Positions 1 to 9,919 of a DNA stretch of 64,000 bases are shown piece by piece (the stretch's first letter is position 1; every line of letters starts with the position of its first letter). A program made the position numbers and the translations under genes. Origin of the DNA: Symbiodinium natans (taxonomy: Eukaryota; Sar; Dinophyceae; Suessiales; Symbiodiniaceae); NCBI GenBank assembly GCA_905221605.1, contig CAJNDS010001702.1:122001-186000 (forward strand), written 5' to 3'. The notes under the pieces were generated by a model that worked only from the letters and a program-made list of their open reading frames with translations, did no database searches and had not been told where the DNA came from.

Positions 1-3000
1 ACATGCAGTAGCACGTGTTGACAAAGGTTGCCCCTTGCGTCTGCAACCGCTGCATAGCTGGGACCAGCCAAACACGACTGGTAAGCGGGTTCTCAAGCGA
101 CCATGGCAGGCCGAGCTTTTGACAACACGCTATGACCTGAAGACTGAACTCCAGGAGTTGGTTGCCCTCTTGAACCTTCCTTCGCTCCCATGGCATCAAA
201 GACGGCAGACCAAATAGGCCGGCATGATCATCTCGAAGCGCGCGTGGGCCACGACCATCATCGCGACGAGCGCGGCTCCACGTAATGCACGGCATGCCAA
301 GATGAACCGCTGAGAACTCCCCCTTGGCGATGCGATGCAACAGCACAGCTGCAACCTTAGGCGTGAGTACGTTGCATGCTTCACCATAGTCAATGTCCCA
401 TGCCTCACATGGGATGCCCAGACTCGCACACGCTTGTGACAAGTGCGCACATCCGGAGAAAAGCTCCAGAAAGGGCTTGCTGACTTTCACCGTTTGAGGC
501 CACATTTGGCGAGGACCATTGCTTGCAGTGTAGCTGGGGCAGCTTGCGCTCGTCGTTTGAGCGCCGGGGCCAACTTCTCGAACTGCTGAGCTACCATTGC
601 ATGTTGTTCGTACCGCTTTAAGCTGCTGTCGGCCGCCCAACGCCCTCGATGTTTGACCTCCAACAAACTGCGGTAGTTCTTGAAGCGGTCCCAACTCGCC
701 CCAGAGTGTCTCAACTGGTGAGGCACTGCAAACTTGGACCCCAGTCCTAGTTGTTTGAGAGCACGATGCCATGTGTCGAGCAGCTCCGTGTAGTTCGTGG
801 GAAACAACGCTGCTCCTGATATGGCTGTCATGCACTCGAGCGCTGCTCCGAGCCACGGGATTTCCTTGTTGTCCAGCAGGATGGTCTCGTTGCTTACCTC
901 CACCTTCGACTCCTGGAGGTCGTCCGACGGGTGGAGATTGACAGACCAAACCTGCCCGAGCGACCTGCTTTTCACCAGATCCTGGCGCCGGATCTCGAAG
1001 ACCTCTCCCGGCCGCACGTAAGTGGCGAACATGAAGAGGATGGCCACGCACGCTACAAACTGGTCCGCCTGAAGGACAGTCAGGGCGATCAGGGCGACCA
1101 GTGGCCACGCCAGAGGCGGCCGTGGGACACCTGGGTCGAGGTTCCGCCATCCTTGCATGGACCTTCTTGTTCGCGGGAGCTGTCCTCGACCTGACAAGGC
1201 GGGCCAGCGGTCGGTGACTGCAGCCATGCATTTGACACCCTCGCTGATGTCCCATCCTTCCAAGAAAGCTTGGTTCAGAAACAGGTTCAAGGCGTAGTCC
1301 ACCTCGTCCTCTTTTCGCAGCTTCAACTTCTGGGTTTTGCAAAAGGACTCGAACAGGTTCCACTTGTGGAGGTACTCCTCGCTGGTCCTCGGCGCCACCG
1401 CCGCGGTCTCTAGGAAGGTGTGCCCCTCGTTCCGGTTGCGCGGCTTGCCCGCTGCCACCACTGCCTGGCGTTTGGAAGCCCGGGTGGCTTCGTCCGGCCC
1501 TTGGAGCGCTTTGCGCAGACTGCGCTTGGTGGGAGCTCCCGCAAGCACCCTGGGCGGGACCGACTTCTTCAACTCGGCGAGCACACCCCCATAAGAGCTC
1601 CCGGCCCTGCTCTTTGCTGAAGCAGCTTTTGGACTTGGGGTAGCAGAGGCTTGTGACGGCCTCTTTCGAGCGGCTTTTGGCCGCGGTTTCGGACGGCTTC
1701 TCCTGTTCCCACTGGCGCGAGCCGGCATCAGCCGCGTTGTGTTCAGAGGGGATCCATCTGTGAGTGAAGACGCAGTCGCCCGCAATCGCAAAGGCCGTTG
1801 CACGCCGACAACAAATTAACAGTGGCACAGCTTTAGCCCTACCCCTGTCAAAAGCAAGAACCATGCCCAAATTGTCACCAAGGTGCAAATGTTTCATGCC
1901 ATAGTTGCCCTCAACCCTCATCTTGTGTCGAACCGCTTGCACAGTCCCCCGCCCCTCAAGAAGCGTGATGTGTTCTGGCTTGTGCATGCGGCAAGCAAAT
2001 TGCAATTTCCACTCAGGATGGCACGCGATCTGCACAGGCACATGCTGGAAGTCAAGGTTGAGTTGAAATGGATCTCTCTCTGCTGGGTCAAGTGACATGA
2101 CAGTCTCATGGTGCACAAATGGGTCCAAACACAGAGCCGCATCCCTGGCCTTGGCCAATGGATCTTTTGACTTGAAACGCCACATTTCTCTGCATACGCC
2201 GATCGTTTGAACCTGGCCTGACTCGACGGTCAGAGCAGCTACGGCAGTGCCACTGAGAGAAGCATCGCTAGCCGTAATGGTAGGACACCAAGGCTTACGT
2301 AGATCAGCATAGCACGTCAAGATGAGAGCAGCTGCAATCCTACACTCTTCCGCTGCAGTGCGCCATAAACGACACGGTTTATGATAATTGGCGATCTTGA
2401 AGTCATACACTGAGCGGAAGATGGAGAGAAGGTCCCGGCGCAACATGAATAAGTGAACACAGTGCCCAACGATACGCTCGATGGCTCTGCCGGTAACTTT
2501 AGGGCGCTTGGATAACCAAAGTAACCCAAGCCGGACCTTGTCACGCCTAGCTGCGATAGGATGCACCTCACCCTTTTCACCATCGATGACAAAGCCAAGC
2601 GCCTGGACACGCAACGACGCGTCTTCTTCTTCATGCACCCGGAATCCAACGCTACGCAACTGCTCAACCACCTTGTCCTTTGCACTCTGGACTGCAGCTT
2701 GGTTTGTGCCACAGACATTGAGGTTATCGGCATAGGGAATGAGCAGAGGAGACCCGGCCTCCAGAGAAGGCGGAGGCCTCCCGTCGACCAGGACCTGATC
2801 GGGGCTGCATGCCAATGCCACTGAAGCTTGATGCTGGTGTATTCTCTGTGCAATCCACATGGCCCAACTCCATCCCATCGGGACGACCTTCATCCTAGGG
2901 TACCACAACTCTCCCTCACTCTCCGCAATGACGCCCACACCTGCCGGCAGCGCAGATGCTGGGATCGGCGGCAAGGCGAAGTATCGTCGAAGTCCTTGCG

Positions 3001-3847
3001 GCAAGCCAATGGAATAAAAATAGTCGCGGACATCGCTTTGTGCAACAAAAAGGGATTCCCCTTCAGGTAGTTCAAGTTGTGCAAACGTATACCCTGCTGC
3101 GAGCGCGATATCAGGTGGGCGATCGAACTGTTGATTGCTAGCCCTGCAGTCAAGCACTAACCTCAGTTTGCCACTCTTCTTGCTCACAAAGAATGGTGTG
3201 ATGATGCTAGTGGCGGTCCTGTCAAAATCAATCATCCCCCGCTCGAAGATGTCGGAGATGAACTGGGCATAGGCCTTCGGTGAGGATCTAAGGGTGTCGT
3301 CCATGTATGGCTTGATGGGGGAACCATGGCTCACGTCCTCCCCGACAAACATGGTGCTCTCAAATCTCTCCAAAATTTCTCGCCCTTGATCATCTATCAA
3401 AGCCGTGGCCTCAAGAGGTTCGGCCCCCGACTCCGGCAATGACACAAGGTCTCTCTGATAAGCTCTCACACTTCCGGTCCCGCCTCCATCCGACACATAG
3501 GGAGAAGACGGACAATCAAGCAGAAGCTCACGAATGGCCTCACGCTGGAACACTCTCTCCTGGGAACGGGGTAGGTGAGCAACTCTACGAAGTAAACTCG
3601 ATTGCGAATGCGCCTGGTTTGGAGTGGGCTTCAAAGTGCAGGGCACGTCGAACCCCGCCATAGCGTTCAAGGCATGGATCACCTCGTTGGTCTTGTCAAG
3701 GTTGTCCTTTCGCCTCGCCCTGTGCCTCCTCACACAAGCAGACTCCTTCAAAAACTCATTCCGACTATGTTCGTGCTTGTCGGGCTCAAGAAGCGGCAAC
3801 GGGAGAAGATCTCGCCACCGATCTTCAGCAGAGCAAGGCGCCATCAT
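1..3847 (-). CDS. reverse transcriptase / RNase H / C5-methyltransferase-like polyprotein (partial, runs off left edge)
   Basis: I translated the minus frame from the ATG at 3847 to base 1 and found no stop, so the protein has at least 1,282 codons. Upstream in-frame stops (TGA, TAA) lie shortly before the ATG. The reverse transcriptase core spans about residues 200-400: fingers KSGKLRLVLDCR near 220, motif A SDVRDYFY with Asp272, motif B PMGWSWAMW near 325, and catalytic YADN at 372-375 in place of YADD. RNase H follows, with Asp528 in TASDAS and a late HRWIPSE...NAAD near 700. From about 720 to 1120 the frame is Arg/Gly/Pro/Ser-rich and overlaps the recombinase gene. From 1124 comes a methylase-like domain with LELFSGC (motif I), GMPC with Cys1187 (motif IV) and SLENP near 1250 (motif VI). 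The domain is incomplete because of the window edge. Confidence 0.88.
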   Translation of the reverse strand, partial: MMAPCSAEDRWRDLLPLPLLEPDKHEHSRNEFLKESACVRRHRARRKDNLDKTNEVIHALNAMAGFDVPCTLKPTPNQAHSQSSLLRRVAHLPRSQERVFQREAIRELLLDCPSSPYVSDGGGTGSVRAYQRDLVSLPESGAEPLEATALIDDQGREILERFESTMFVGEDVSHGSPIKPYMDDTLRSSPKAYAQFISDIFERGMIDFDRTATSIITPFFVSKKSGKLRLVLDCRASNQQFDRPPDIALAAGYTFAQLELPEGESLFVAQSDVRDYFYSIGLPQGLRRYFALPPIPASALPAGVGVIAESEGELWYPRMKVVPMGWSWAMWIAQRIHQHQASVALACSPDQVLVDGRPPPSLEAGSPLLIPYADNLNVCGTNQAAVQSAKDKVVEQLRSVGFRVHEEEDASLRVQALGFVIDGEKGEVHPIAARRDKVRLGLLWLSKRPKVTGRAIERIVGHCVHLFMLRRDLLSIFRSVYDFKIANYHKPCRLWRTAAEECRIAAALILTCYADLRKPWCPTITASDASLSGTAVAALTVESGQVQTIGVCREMWRFKSKDPLAKARDAALCLDPFVHHETVMSLDPAERDPFQLNLDFQHVPVQIACHPEWKLQFACRMHKPEHITLLEGRGTVQAVRHKMRVEGNYGMKHLHLGDNLGMVLAFDRGRAKAVPLLICCRRATAFAIAGDCVFTHRWIPSEHNAADAGSRQWEQEKPSETAAKSRSKEAVTSLCYPKSKSCFSKEQGRELLWGCARRVEEVGPAQGACGSSHQAQSAQSAPRAGRSHPGFQTPGSGGSGQAAQPERGAHLPRDRGGGAEDQRGVPPQVEPVRVLLQNPEVEAAKRGRGGLRLEPVSEPSFLGRMGHQRGCQMHGCSHRPLARLVRSRTAPANKKVHARMAEPRPRCPTAASGVATGRPDRPDCPSGGPVCSVRGHPLHVRHLRAAGRGLRDPAPGSGEKQVARAGLVCQSPPVGRPPGVEGGGKQRDHPAGQQGNPVARSSARVHDSHIRSSVVSHELHGAARHMASCSQTTRTGVQVCSASPVETLWGELGPLQELPQFVGGQTSRALGGRQQLKAVRTTCNGSSAVREVGPGAQTTSASCPSYTASNGPRQMWPQTVKVSKPFLELFSGCAHLSQACASLGIPCEAWDIDYGEACNVLTPKVAAVLLHRIAKGEFSAVHLGMPCITWSRARRDDGRGPRALRDDHAGLFGLPSLMPWERRKVQEGNQLLEFSLQVIACCQKLGLPWSLENPLTSRVWLVPAMQRLQTQGATFVNTCYCM
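487..1803 (-). CDS. tyrosine recombinase, nested in alternate frame of the RT frame
   Basis: The 438-codon frame opens after a TAA at 1816-1818. Its first possible start is GTG at 1803 and its first ATG is codon 26 (1728), so entry may use internal initiation or a frameshift from the overlapping RT frame. The N-terminal 80 residues are very basic. A SAM-like binding region (about 130-220) precedes the catalytic domain. Numbering from the GTG, the expected residues are Arg264 (YVRPGE), His362-x-x-Arg365 (HQLRH), a GRW block at 387-389 and the nucleophile Tyr398 (RYEQH). This enzyme would insert the circular cDNA of the element. The whole gene is dual-coding with the larger frame. Confidence 0.87.
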   Translation of the reverse strand: MQRPLRLRATASSLTDGSPLNTTRLMPARASGNRRSRPKPRPKAARKRPSQASATPSPKAASAKSRAGSSYGGVLAELKKSVPPRVLAGAPTKRSLRKALQGPDEATRASKRQAVVAAGKPRNRNEGHTFLETAAVAPRTSEEYLHKWNLFESFCKTQKLKLRKEDEVDYALNLFLNQAFLEGWDISEGVKCMAAVTDRWPALSGRGQLPRTRRSMQGWRNLDPGVPRPPLAWPLVALIALTVLQADQFVACVAILFMFATYVRPGEVFEIRRQDLVKSRSLGQVWSVNLHPSDDLQESKVEVSNETILLDNKEIPWLGAALECMTAISGAALFPTNYTELLDTWHRALKQLGLGSKFAVPHQLRHSGASWDRFKNYRSLLEVKHRGRWAADSSLKRYEQHAMVAQQFEKLAPALKRRAQAAPATLQAMVLAKCGLKR

Positions 3848-3958
3848 CCACAATCAAACCAAAACTGCGCGCAAATTGCACGCGGATTAAAAACCCCACC
3901 TCGAGGAAAACAAAGGGGATCACCGAGAGGTAGGAAACAGCGACCCCCTTGGCAGCGC

Positions 3959-5140
3959 TTACTTTCCGCCACCGCCGCCTCCCCCCGCTTCTTTCGGGTT
4001 TCGGCGGCCACCACCACGTCTGTTCTCCTGCTCTTCACGCGCCTTGCGCGCCTCCTTGGCGATCGACGCCTGGTCCCGCAGCTCGCTTGCCACGTAGCGA
4101 GCCAAGGTCGGCTCAACCCCATCGCCCTTCCGGTAAGCCCAACCCATGATGACATCAGCTGCACTGTAGTCCGGGTTGGTGGGCGATAGCCGGTGAGCCT
4201 CCCGGATCAACTGCCAACGACGCACCAGCAGCTCGCAACCCTTGAGGTTGGGGATGTTGATCTGGTCGACAGTGATGAATGCCTCCAAGACCCTGGTGAT
4301 CACCTCCATCTCGTACACGGACCTGTCGCCCTTGGCCAACTCATGCGTCCGAACCCAGTGTTCATGATCAGTGACAGGTGTGAGCCCTCGAAGCACCATG
4401 GAACGGACCACCTCCAGGGCGGAAGGGGGCCCGTCCAACTGCAACTTGCCTCCTGGCATGTCGTCCTGAGACATCTGGCTGACAACCTCATTGAAGTCGG
4501 CCCGTCGTTGCCCTTGCCCATCAAAACGCAAAGGAAGAACCCTCAAGTCCCTGGTCTCCATAGTCCCCACCTGGGACTGCGGCACCTGCTTGAGAGCAAC
4601 TAGCAGGCCTGCACCGGCGTCGACGATGGCACGATCACCTAAGTTCACGGCTCCAGCGGGTAAGCCCTGTCCAGCCGGAACCACAACTGATCCGACCCGA
4701 ACGTTGCCTCTGCTTTCAAGGGCAACCCAAACCAGTGGATCAGCAGGAAGGGCAGGTACTGCGGGTGCACCTGGAGCTGGCGCAGGCACAGCTGGGGCTA
4801 CATTTGGTACTGGCGGCAAGCCCAAACCGGCTCGGATGCCTGCAGCATAGAGCCTTGCCTGGTTCATCAAGCGTTGGTAGTCAATCGCTGACATGGCCCC
4901 GAAGGCATACACATGCGCTCGATTCAAACCAGCTGGAACTGCCGCCCCGAGCCCTGGACCTCCATAGTGGAAGGCGGTGAAGTCGGGGTTTAAGTTAGAC
5001 AACTGTTCCTCGTACACATCGTAGTCAGGCGTGATGATCACAAACAGGTCGTTCTGAATGTGCGCTCCAACAAGTCTGGCATGAATGCATGGCGGCACCT
5101 CTCCATAGTTCACGAAGCAAATGTCCCCTTCCGAAATCAT
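3959..5140 (-). CDS. Gag-like structural protein of the DIRS-like element
   Basis: The frame gives 393 residues from the ATG at 5140; a GTG codon just upstream is less likely to be the start. The N-terminus is a compact acidic/aromatic region. A Pro/Ala-rich linker lies near residues 105-135. A helical region follows, and the C-terminus is Arg/Gly-rich with a run of glycines that could bind nucleic acid. There is no CCHC zinc knuckle. It sits about 110 bp upstream of the RT frame and shares its register. I assign Gag from position in the element and composition, not from a family motif. Confidence 0.6.
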   Translation of the reverse strand: MISEGDICFVNYGEVPPCIHARLVGAHIQNDLFVIITPDYDVYEEQLSNLNPDFTAFHYGGPGLGAAVPAGLNRAHVYAFGAMSAIDYQRLMNQARLYAAGIRAGLGLPPVPNVAPAVPAPAPGAPAVPALPADPLVWVALESRGNVRVGSVVVPAGQGLPAGAVNLGDRAIVDAGAGLLVALKQVPQSQVGTMETRDLRVLPLRFDGQGQRRADFNEVVSQMSQDDMPGGKLQLDGPPSALEVVRSMVLRGLTPVTDHEHWVRTHELAKGDRSVYEMEVITRVLEAFITVDQINIPNLKGCELLVRRWQLIREAHRLSPTNPDYSAADVIMGWAYRKGDGVEPTLARYVASELRDQASIAKEARKAREEQENRRGGGRRNPKEAGGGGGGGK

Positions 5141-5448
5141 CACTGAAGAGTCAAAGCCAAAGATCCACCAAGGACTCCGCGCTTCCCTTTGCCTTTTGCG
5201 ATGGGAGAGCTGTTGTGCTCTCTCTGGCTAGCCACAAGCCACACAGCGAAGAAACAAATCCAGCTGCCTACCAGGAGAATCACAGCAATCCACAGCTTAA
5301 TGCCAATTGATGATTCTGGTGGGGAGGCACACTCGCAGTGACACACGCAAGGTGCAACTGCTGCCCTCGCCTCAGGCTTGCTCCCCCAGAATTGTGCACC
5401 CCAGGAAAGACCCACGAGAAGCGTCGCCCCAAGCAATGGGATGTCCAT
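5140..5448 (-). CDS. small two-segment membrane protein at 5' end of the element
   Basis: The 102-codon frame starts at ATG 5448. A hydrophobic stretch at residues 3-20 is followed by a loop with the cysteine cluster CVCHCEC, a second strong hydrophobic segment at about 50-70 (LWIAVILLVGSWICFF) and a basic tail with GKGKGKRG. Its TGA (5142-5140) overlaps the Gag ATG as TGATG, an arrangement that favours termination-reinitiation. Two membrane spans with a Cys-rich loop are plausible. The function is unknown, and membrane ORFs are not a standard part of DIRS elements. Confidence 0.5.
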   Translation of the reverse strand: MDIPLLGATLLVGLSWGAQFWGSKPEARAAVAPCVCHCECASPPESSIGIKLWIAVILLVGSWICFFAVWLVASQREHNSSPIAKGKGKRGVLGGSLALTLQ

Positions 5449-5552
5449 TCAAACCCTTTCTAACAAGAAACCCTCGAGCAGAAGATGACTTGAGCCAATG
5501 AAGTGTACGGCATCTCCCAGCACTCAGCGACACACTCTCGAACTTCGTACTA

Positions 5553-5618
5553 ACCATAAACCCTAAACCCTAAACCCTAAACCCTAAACCCTAAACCCTA
5601 AACCCTAAACCCTAACCC
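5553..5618. repeat. (CCCTAAA)n array next to the retroelement 5' side
   Basis: About nine CCCTAAA copies begin within a few bases of where the retroelement coding region and leader end. The next kilobase (5,620-6,640) holds degenerate repeats in both orientations and no gene I can support. Confidence 0.9.
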
Positions 5619-6641
5619 TAAACCCTGCAAGACATCAGGTGAGTGCCAAGTGAAGCCAGGGTTTAAGTTCAACTCGAAAGGACGAACGGCAATTGGTTGT
5701 CTGCATGACCCGGAAACTGGCACTAAACCCTCAACCTCAAACCCTCAAGCCCTAAACCCTCAAATCCTAAACCCTCAAACCCTGAAACCCTGAAACTCTC
5801 AAATCCTGAAACCCTCACACCCTCATTCCCCAAAAACAGAAAACCCTGACCTCCTAAGCCTAAACCCTAAGCCCCTAACCCTTTAACCATGAAGCCGAAC
5901 CAGGTGAGTCCAACACCATCCACGAAAACCCTACAGGCCCTAGACTTTACCTTCGCCCCGCAGCTACTTAATTAGAATCTCACACTTCTCCTAAACCCTA
6001 AACCCTAAACCCTGAACCCTAAACCCTAAACCCTAAACCCTAAACCTAAACCCCAAACCCCAAACCCCCGAAGGCCGGCGGCTCGCCTGAGGCGAGCTTC
6101 GTCCCAGCCTTGAGTCGAATTTTGAGAATCCGAGGGTATCGGAGCTTAGCGTGTAGGGTTTAGGGTTTAGGGTTTAGGGTTTAGGGTTTAGGGTTTAGGG
6201 TTTAGGGTTTAGGGTTTAGGGTTTGGGGTTTTTAGGCTTGGGCTTAGGGGCTTAAAGGCTTTAGAGAGGTTCAAAGTTCTCTGAGTTTCTCGTTTGGGGC
6301 TCAAGTTCAGGATTTAGGGTTTAGGGGGGAAAGTCATTTGCTTTTAGGGCTCCAAATTTCGACTTGCAACGTGAAACACAACCAACCTGAAAGACGCACG
6401 TCTGCGCTTCGGCATTGTCGAGAAGTCTAGGTTTTTAGTGGTGTAAGGTTTAGGGTTTCCAGGGACCAAACATCTCCAGACGGGCTAGGGTACAATGTCC
6501 CAGAATTAGGTTCGACGTCCTGGCCAAGTGCTTGTTGAAAATCACGGCGCCGCAGGCCCCCAAGCCCTAAACCCTAAACCCTAAACCCTAAACCCTAAAC
6601 CCTAAACCCTAAACCCTAAACCGCCCTGAAAGCCTACAAAC

Positions 6642-6890
6642 CATGGGACCGGAAGACCCCCGAAACACTCCATGGCAAATCAAGGCCCAAAGCCCCTTCA
6701 ATGTCAGAATTTTGGGGCTTCACTTGGAACCTGTGTTTGGATGCAGATCGGGATTTTCCAGATCCCACAGAACTCGTAGAAGTCCTCGACGAATCGGGAG
6801 GGCTCTGTCTGGAGTATCTCAGAGTCTCAGATCCTGAAAGATTCTCGTGGTCGAGTGTTCCGTCCTGGAGAAATTGAGAGGATTCGGATC
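6642..6890 (-). CDS. candidate exon, Ser-rich (about 83 codons)
   Basis: The segment follows TTTCACGAAG and stays open for 249 bp. The protein is serine-rich and disordered in style, with SESSQFLQDGTLDHENL near its start and ALGLDLPWSVSGVF near its end. It ends either at a donor CATG|GTTTGT (6641-6640) or at the in-frame TAG at 6636-6634, so it may be the last exon of the unit. Confidence 0.55.
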
Positions 6891-7028
6891 CTTCGTGAAA
6901 ATCTTAGACCTTGTAGCAACCCCCCCCCCCCCCCCCATAAAACTAAAATACTCCTCCCCCCCTAACAAAACAAAAAACAATGAGAAGTAATAACAAGCTC
7001 CAAGTCAGAAATGCTTCGGTTAAACCGT

Positions 7029-7220
7029 TTAGGTCAAAACTGTTTGGGGTACAAGCCCTATACAACTTCTGTGGAGGAGAAGGCCTTCGCGTGCCGCGAT
7101 CGGCGAGGCGTCGCCAATGCCTGCGCGCACAGCTTTGCAGATGAGTAGGTGCTTTATACCCTTGGGGTTAGAGGTGATGGTTTGGGGTACCTCGAAGTAT
7201 TCGGCAAACCCTAAAGCCAT
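7029..7220 (-). CDS. possible exon-like open segment
   Basis: A 63-codon frame includes the protein-like stretch CKAVRAGIGDASPIAAREG (about 7083-7145). Splice borders are not obvious, and the frame may simply be fortuitous. Confidence 0.2.
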   Translation of the reverse strand: MALGFAEYFEVPQTITSNPKGIKHLLICKAVRAGIGDASPIAAREGLLLHRSCIGLVPQTVLT

Positions 7221-7734
7221 TCTGCTTGATCAGCTTGCTCACAGGAAGAAGCAGTTGTACCAGCACTCCAGGCTAAAGAATCCCAAACATGTTGAACTGT
7301 CCGTCCTACACCCTAAATCCCCGAACTTCCAGATGTAAAGCCCTAAGCCCGAAACGAGCCGAACCCCTAAAAAGGCTGAAGGTGCGCACTCTACATACTG
7401 ATCCCTAACCCTACACCCCAAACACCCGAAGGTCAAGCTTGGAAAGTCGCAACGTGTTCCTACCACCCTAGGCGTAACCCCAAACCCTGGAAGTTCTATA
7501 AGCCCTTAACCCGGAGACCCTACAAGCCCTAAACCCCAAACCCTATAAGCCCTAAACCCCAAACCCTATGAGCCCTAAACCCCAAATCCTCAGCCCTAAA
7601 CTTAACCCCAAACCCGAAGCCCTAAACCCTAGCCCTAAGCCCTCAACCCTTAATCGAAACCTAAGCACACATCTACAGGGTCGCCCGGCCTTCAGCCCGC
7701 ATCAGGGCCTGGCCATAGACTCTGCTGCTACTAA

Positions 7735-8112
<378 letters not shown>

Positions 8113-8247
8113 AAAAAAAACCCTAAACCCAAAACCCTAAACCGTAAACCCCAAAACCCGAAACCCGATCGCAAGGGACCGTCAGGCCCCCCCTACTGGG
8201 TCGAGGAACGTTCCTACATCGGAACGTAGTTTTCCTTCAGGCTTCAT

Positions 8248-8325
8248 ACGCACACACACACACACACACGTATATATGCATGTATATATATATAATGTTT
8301 ACATAGATATATATATATATATATA
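8248..8325. repeat. (CA)n and (TA)n microsatellite
   Basis: A CA run at about 8249-8268 is followed by TA runs to 8325, in an AT-rich stretch that ends near 8410. No gene is seen between 7,220 and 8,505. Confidence 0.9.
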
Positions 8326-8504
8326 TCAGAGCAAAAATAATAAATTACTGTATAAGCTTTTATGATATAGTACAATATGCTAACGAATAGAACTGTTCAC
8401 ATATAGTATGTAAACCTCCTGGACCGGAGCTATCGGCGCTTTGAAGCCCTCCAAATTTACATCCCGGACCCTAAACCCTAAACCCTAAACCCTAAACCCT
8501 AAAC

Positions 8505-8576
8505 CCTTCTTTCGCCAAAGTCACCTCAGAGGCTTCGGCCATGACCATGTCCCAGGCAGGGCTCATATACAAGAGC
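8505..8576 (-). CDS. candidate exon
   Basis: The exon follows CCCAG and ends at AAGG|GTTTAG supplied by a telomere-like array. The open frame reads LLYMSPAWDMVMAEASE and continues to the border. Confidence 0.55.
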
Positions 8577-8598
8577 CTGGGGTTTCGATCTTGTTAGG

Positions 8599-8708
8599 GT
8601 TGAGGGTTTAGGGTTTTAGGGTTTAGGGTTTAGGGTTTTAGGGTTTTAGGGTTTAGGGTTTAGGTTTAGGGTTTAGGGTTTTAGGGTTTTAGGGTTTAGG
8701 GTTTAGGG
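8599..8708. repeat. TTTAGGG/TTTTAGGG array
   Basis: About 15 copies, several with an extra T, lie immediately upstream (in minus sense) of the exon at 8505-8576. Confidence 0.9.
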
Positions 8709-9124
8709 CTTGCTTCTTGGGGGGGGCGGGGTGTTAGGGTTCAGGATATAGGATATAGGATTTAGGGTTCAGGGTTTAGGAGGGTAAAATTTTCAGCCAG
8801 GGGGGGTGAGTAAGAGTTTAGGAGGTTGGGGAGTTCGGGTTTGTCAGGGCTGTAGGGTAGGGTGGGCTTAGGGTGTAGGGTCTAGGGCTTAGGGTTACAG
8901 AAGGCGAGGGTTTAGGGGGCTGACAGTTGAGGCTACTGTTGCGGATTCCCCCCGGGTTAACGGTTCCAAGACACCCGAATTCATAAACCCCAAACCCCAC
9001 GCCCCTTGTAGCTCCATTTTTGATACACCCTGAATACCCTTGAACTCTTGCACCCCAAATCCCTAAACCCTAAACCCTAAACCCTAGGCCCTAAGCCCCA
9101 AACCCTAAACCCTAAACCCTAAAC

Positions 9125-9209
9125 CGAGTGGAATCTCTTGCCCAAGAGCTGGGTGAACCAGGCATCTCTGCATGAGATGTAGCCGCGGCCATCCGCCAGC
9201 TTCAAATAC
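9125..9209 (-). CDS. candidate exon with LADGRGYI motif
   Basis: The frame reads YLKLADGRGYISCRDAW and then a basic end. The donor is CACTCG|GTTTAG from the adjoining repeat. The acceptor GAG is weak, so the left border in sense could differ. The LADGRG motif is a pattern I associate with dinoflagellate proteins, but I assign no function. Confidence 0.55.
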
Positions 9210-9854
9210 CTCAAGACCAGGGTTTAGGGGTTAGGGGTTAGGGTTTAGGGTCTTCCCCTCCCCACTACCGGCTGCGAAGTATCCCTGCTAGACTGCAGCC
9301 GACCCAGATGCAAAGAAGTAGCCCTACACCCCCTAAACCCTAAACCCTAAACCCCAAACCCCAAACCCTAAACCCTGGTCTTGAGATTCCGCAGACCACC
9401 CTAAACCTTGAACCTTGAGCCCTAAATTGAAATCTGGCATACATCTTAACCAAGGTCAAAGGGGGGGGGGGGGGGGGGTGGCGTATAATTATAGCAATAG
9501 TACCGTTATGGGTGCTTTGGTGAATTTGAACCCATTGAGAAGGCATTCCGAGCGTCCTCATCGCAATGAAACAAGTTTAAACTTAGTTTAAACAACTAGC
9601 CGCTACACCCAGTGTTCTTACTGGCCCAAAACCCAAGGAAATAACAGTTGAAACTTCAGAATAAACTACCTTATAAGAAGCCCGAAAGTTTAAAAGTTGG
9701 GTTTTGAGCCAGTAAGTCTGTTTCTATATGCCGAGACAAGCACTCAGAACTGTTTGAGGAGGATGCCTTCCCTACTTCAGGCTTTGTAGCGGTAAGGGAA
9801 CTGTCCCTAAACCCTAAACCCTAAACCCTAAAGCCTAAACCCTAAACCTTAAAC

Positions 9855-9919
9855 CCCCGGAAGAACACTCGGACCAGCAGCAGGATCTCGCCGTCCTCAT
9901 CACGGACCTGCCGCAGAAA
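9855..9919 (-). CDS. candidate exon
   Basis: A strong acceptor (CTTTTTTGTCGCAG) opens the frame FLRQVRDEDGEILLLVRV. It closes at CGGGG|GTTTAA next to a telomere-like block. Confidence 0.62.

Larger units (their letters stand above)
1..5550 (-). mobile_element. DIRS-like tyrosine-recombinase retroelement, truncated by window edge
   Basis: Four minus-strand reading frames are packed head to tail: a small membrane protein, a Gag-like protein, a reverse transcriptase/RNase H/methyltransferase frame, and a tyrosine recombinase nested inside it. The combination of reverse transcriptase, RNase H, methylase and tyrosine recombinase with overlapping frames is the hallmark of the DIRS group, which integrates with a recombinase instead of a DDE integrase. 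The 5' side ends just before a CCCTAAA array starting near 5553. The 3' side is outside the window, so terminal repeats cannot be assessed. No frame is broken within the window, so the copy may be young. Confidence 0.88.

Noticed and set aside
797-1620. Plus-strand frames inside the recombinase gene
   Set aside because: They are shadows of two real minus-strand frames and lack protein-like content.
3602-4189. 195-codon plus frame
   Set aside because: It lies opposite the Gag and RT starts. Its composition is that of an antisense shadow.
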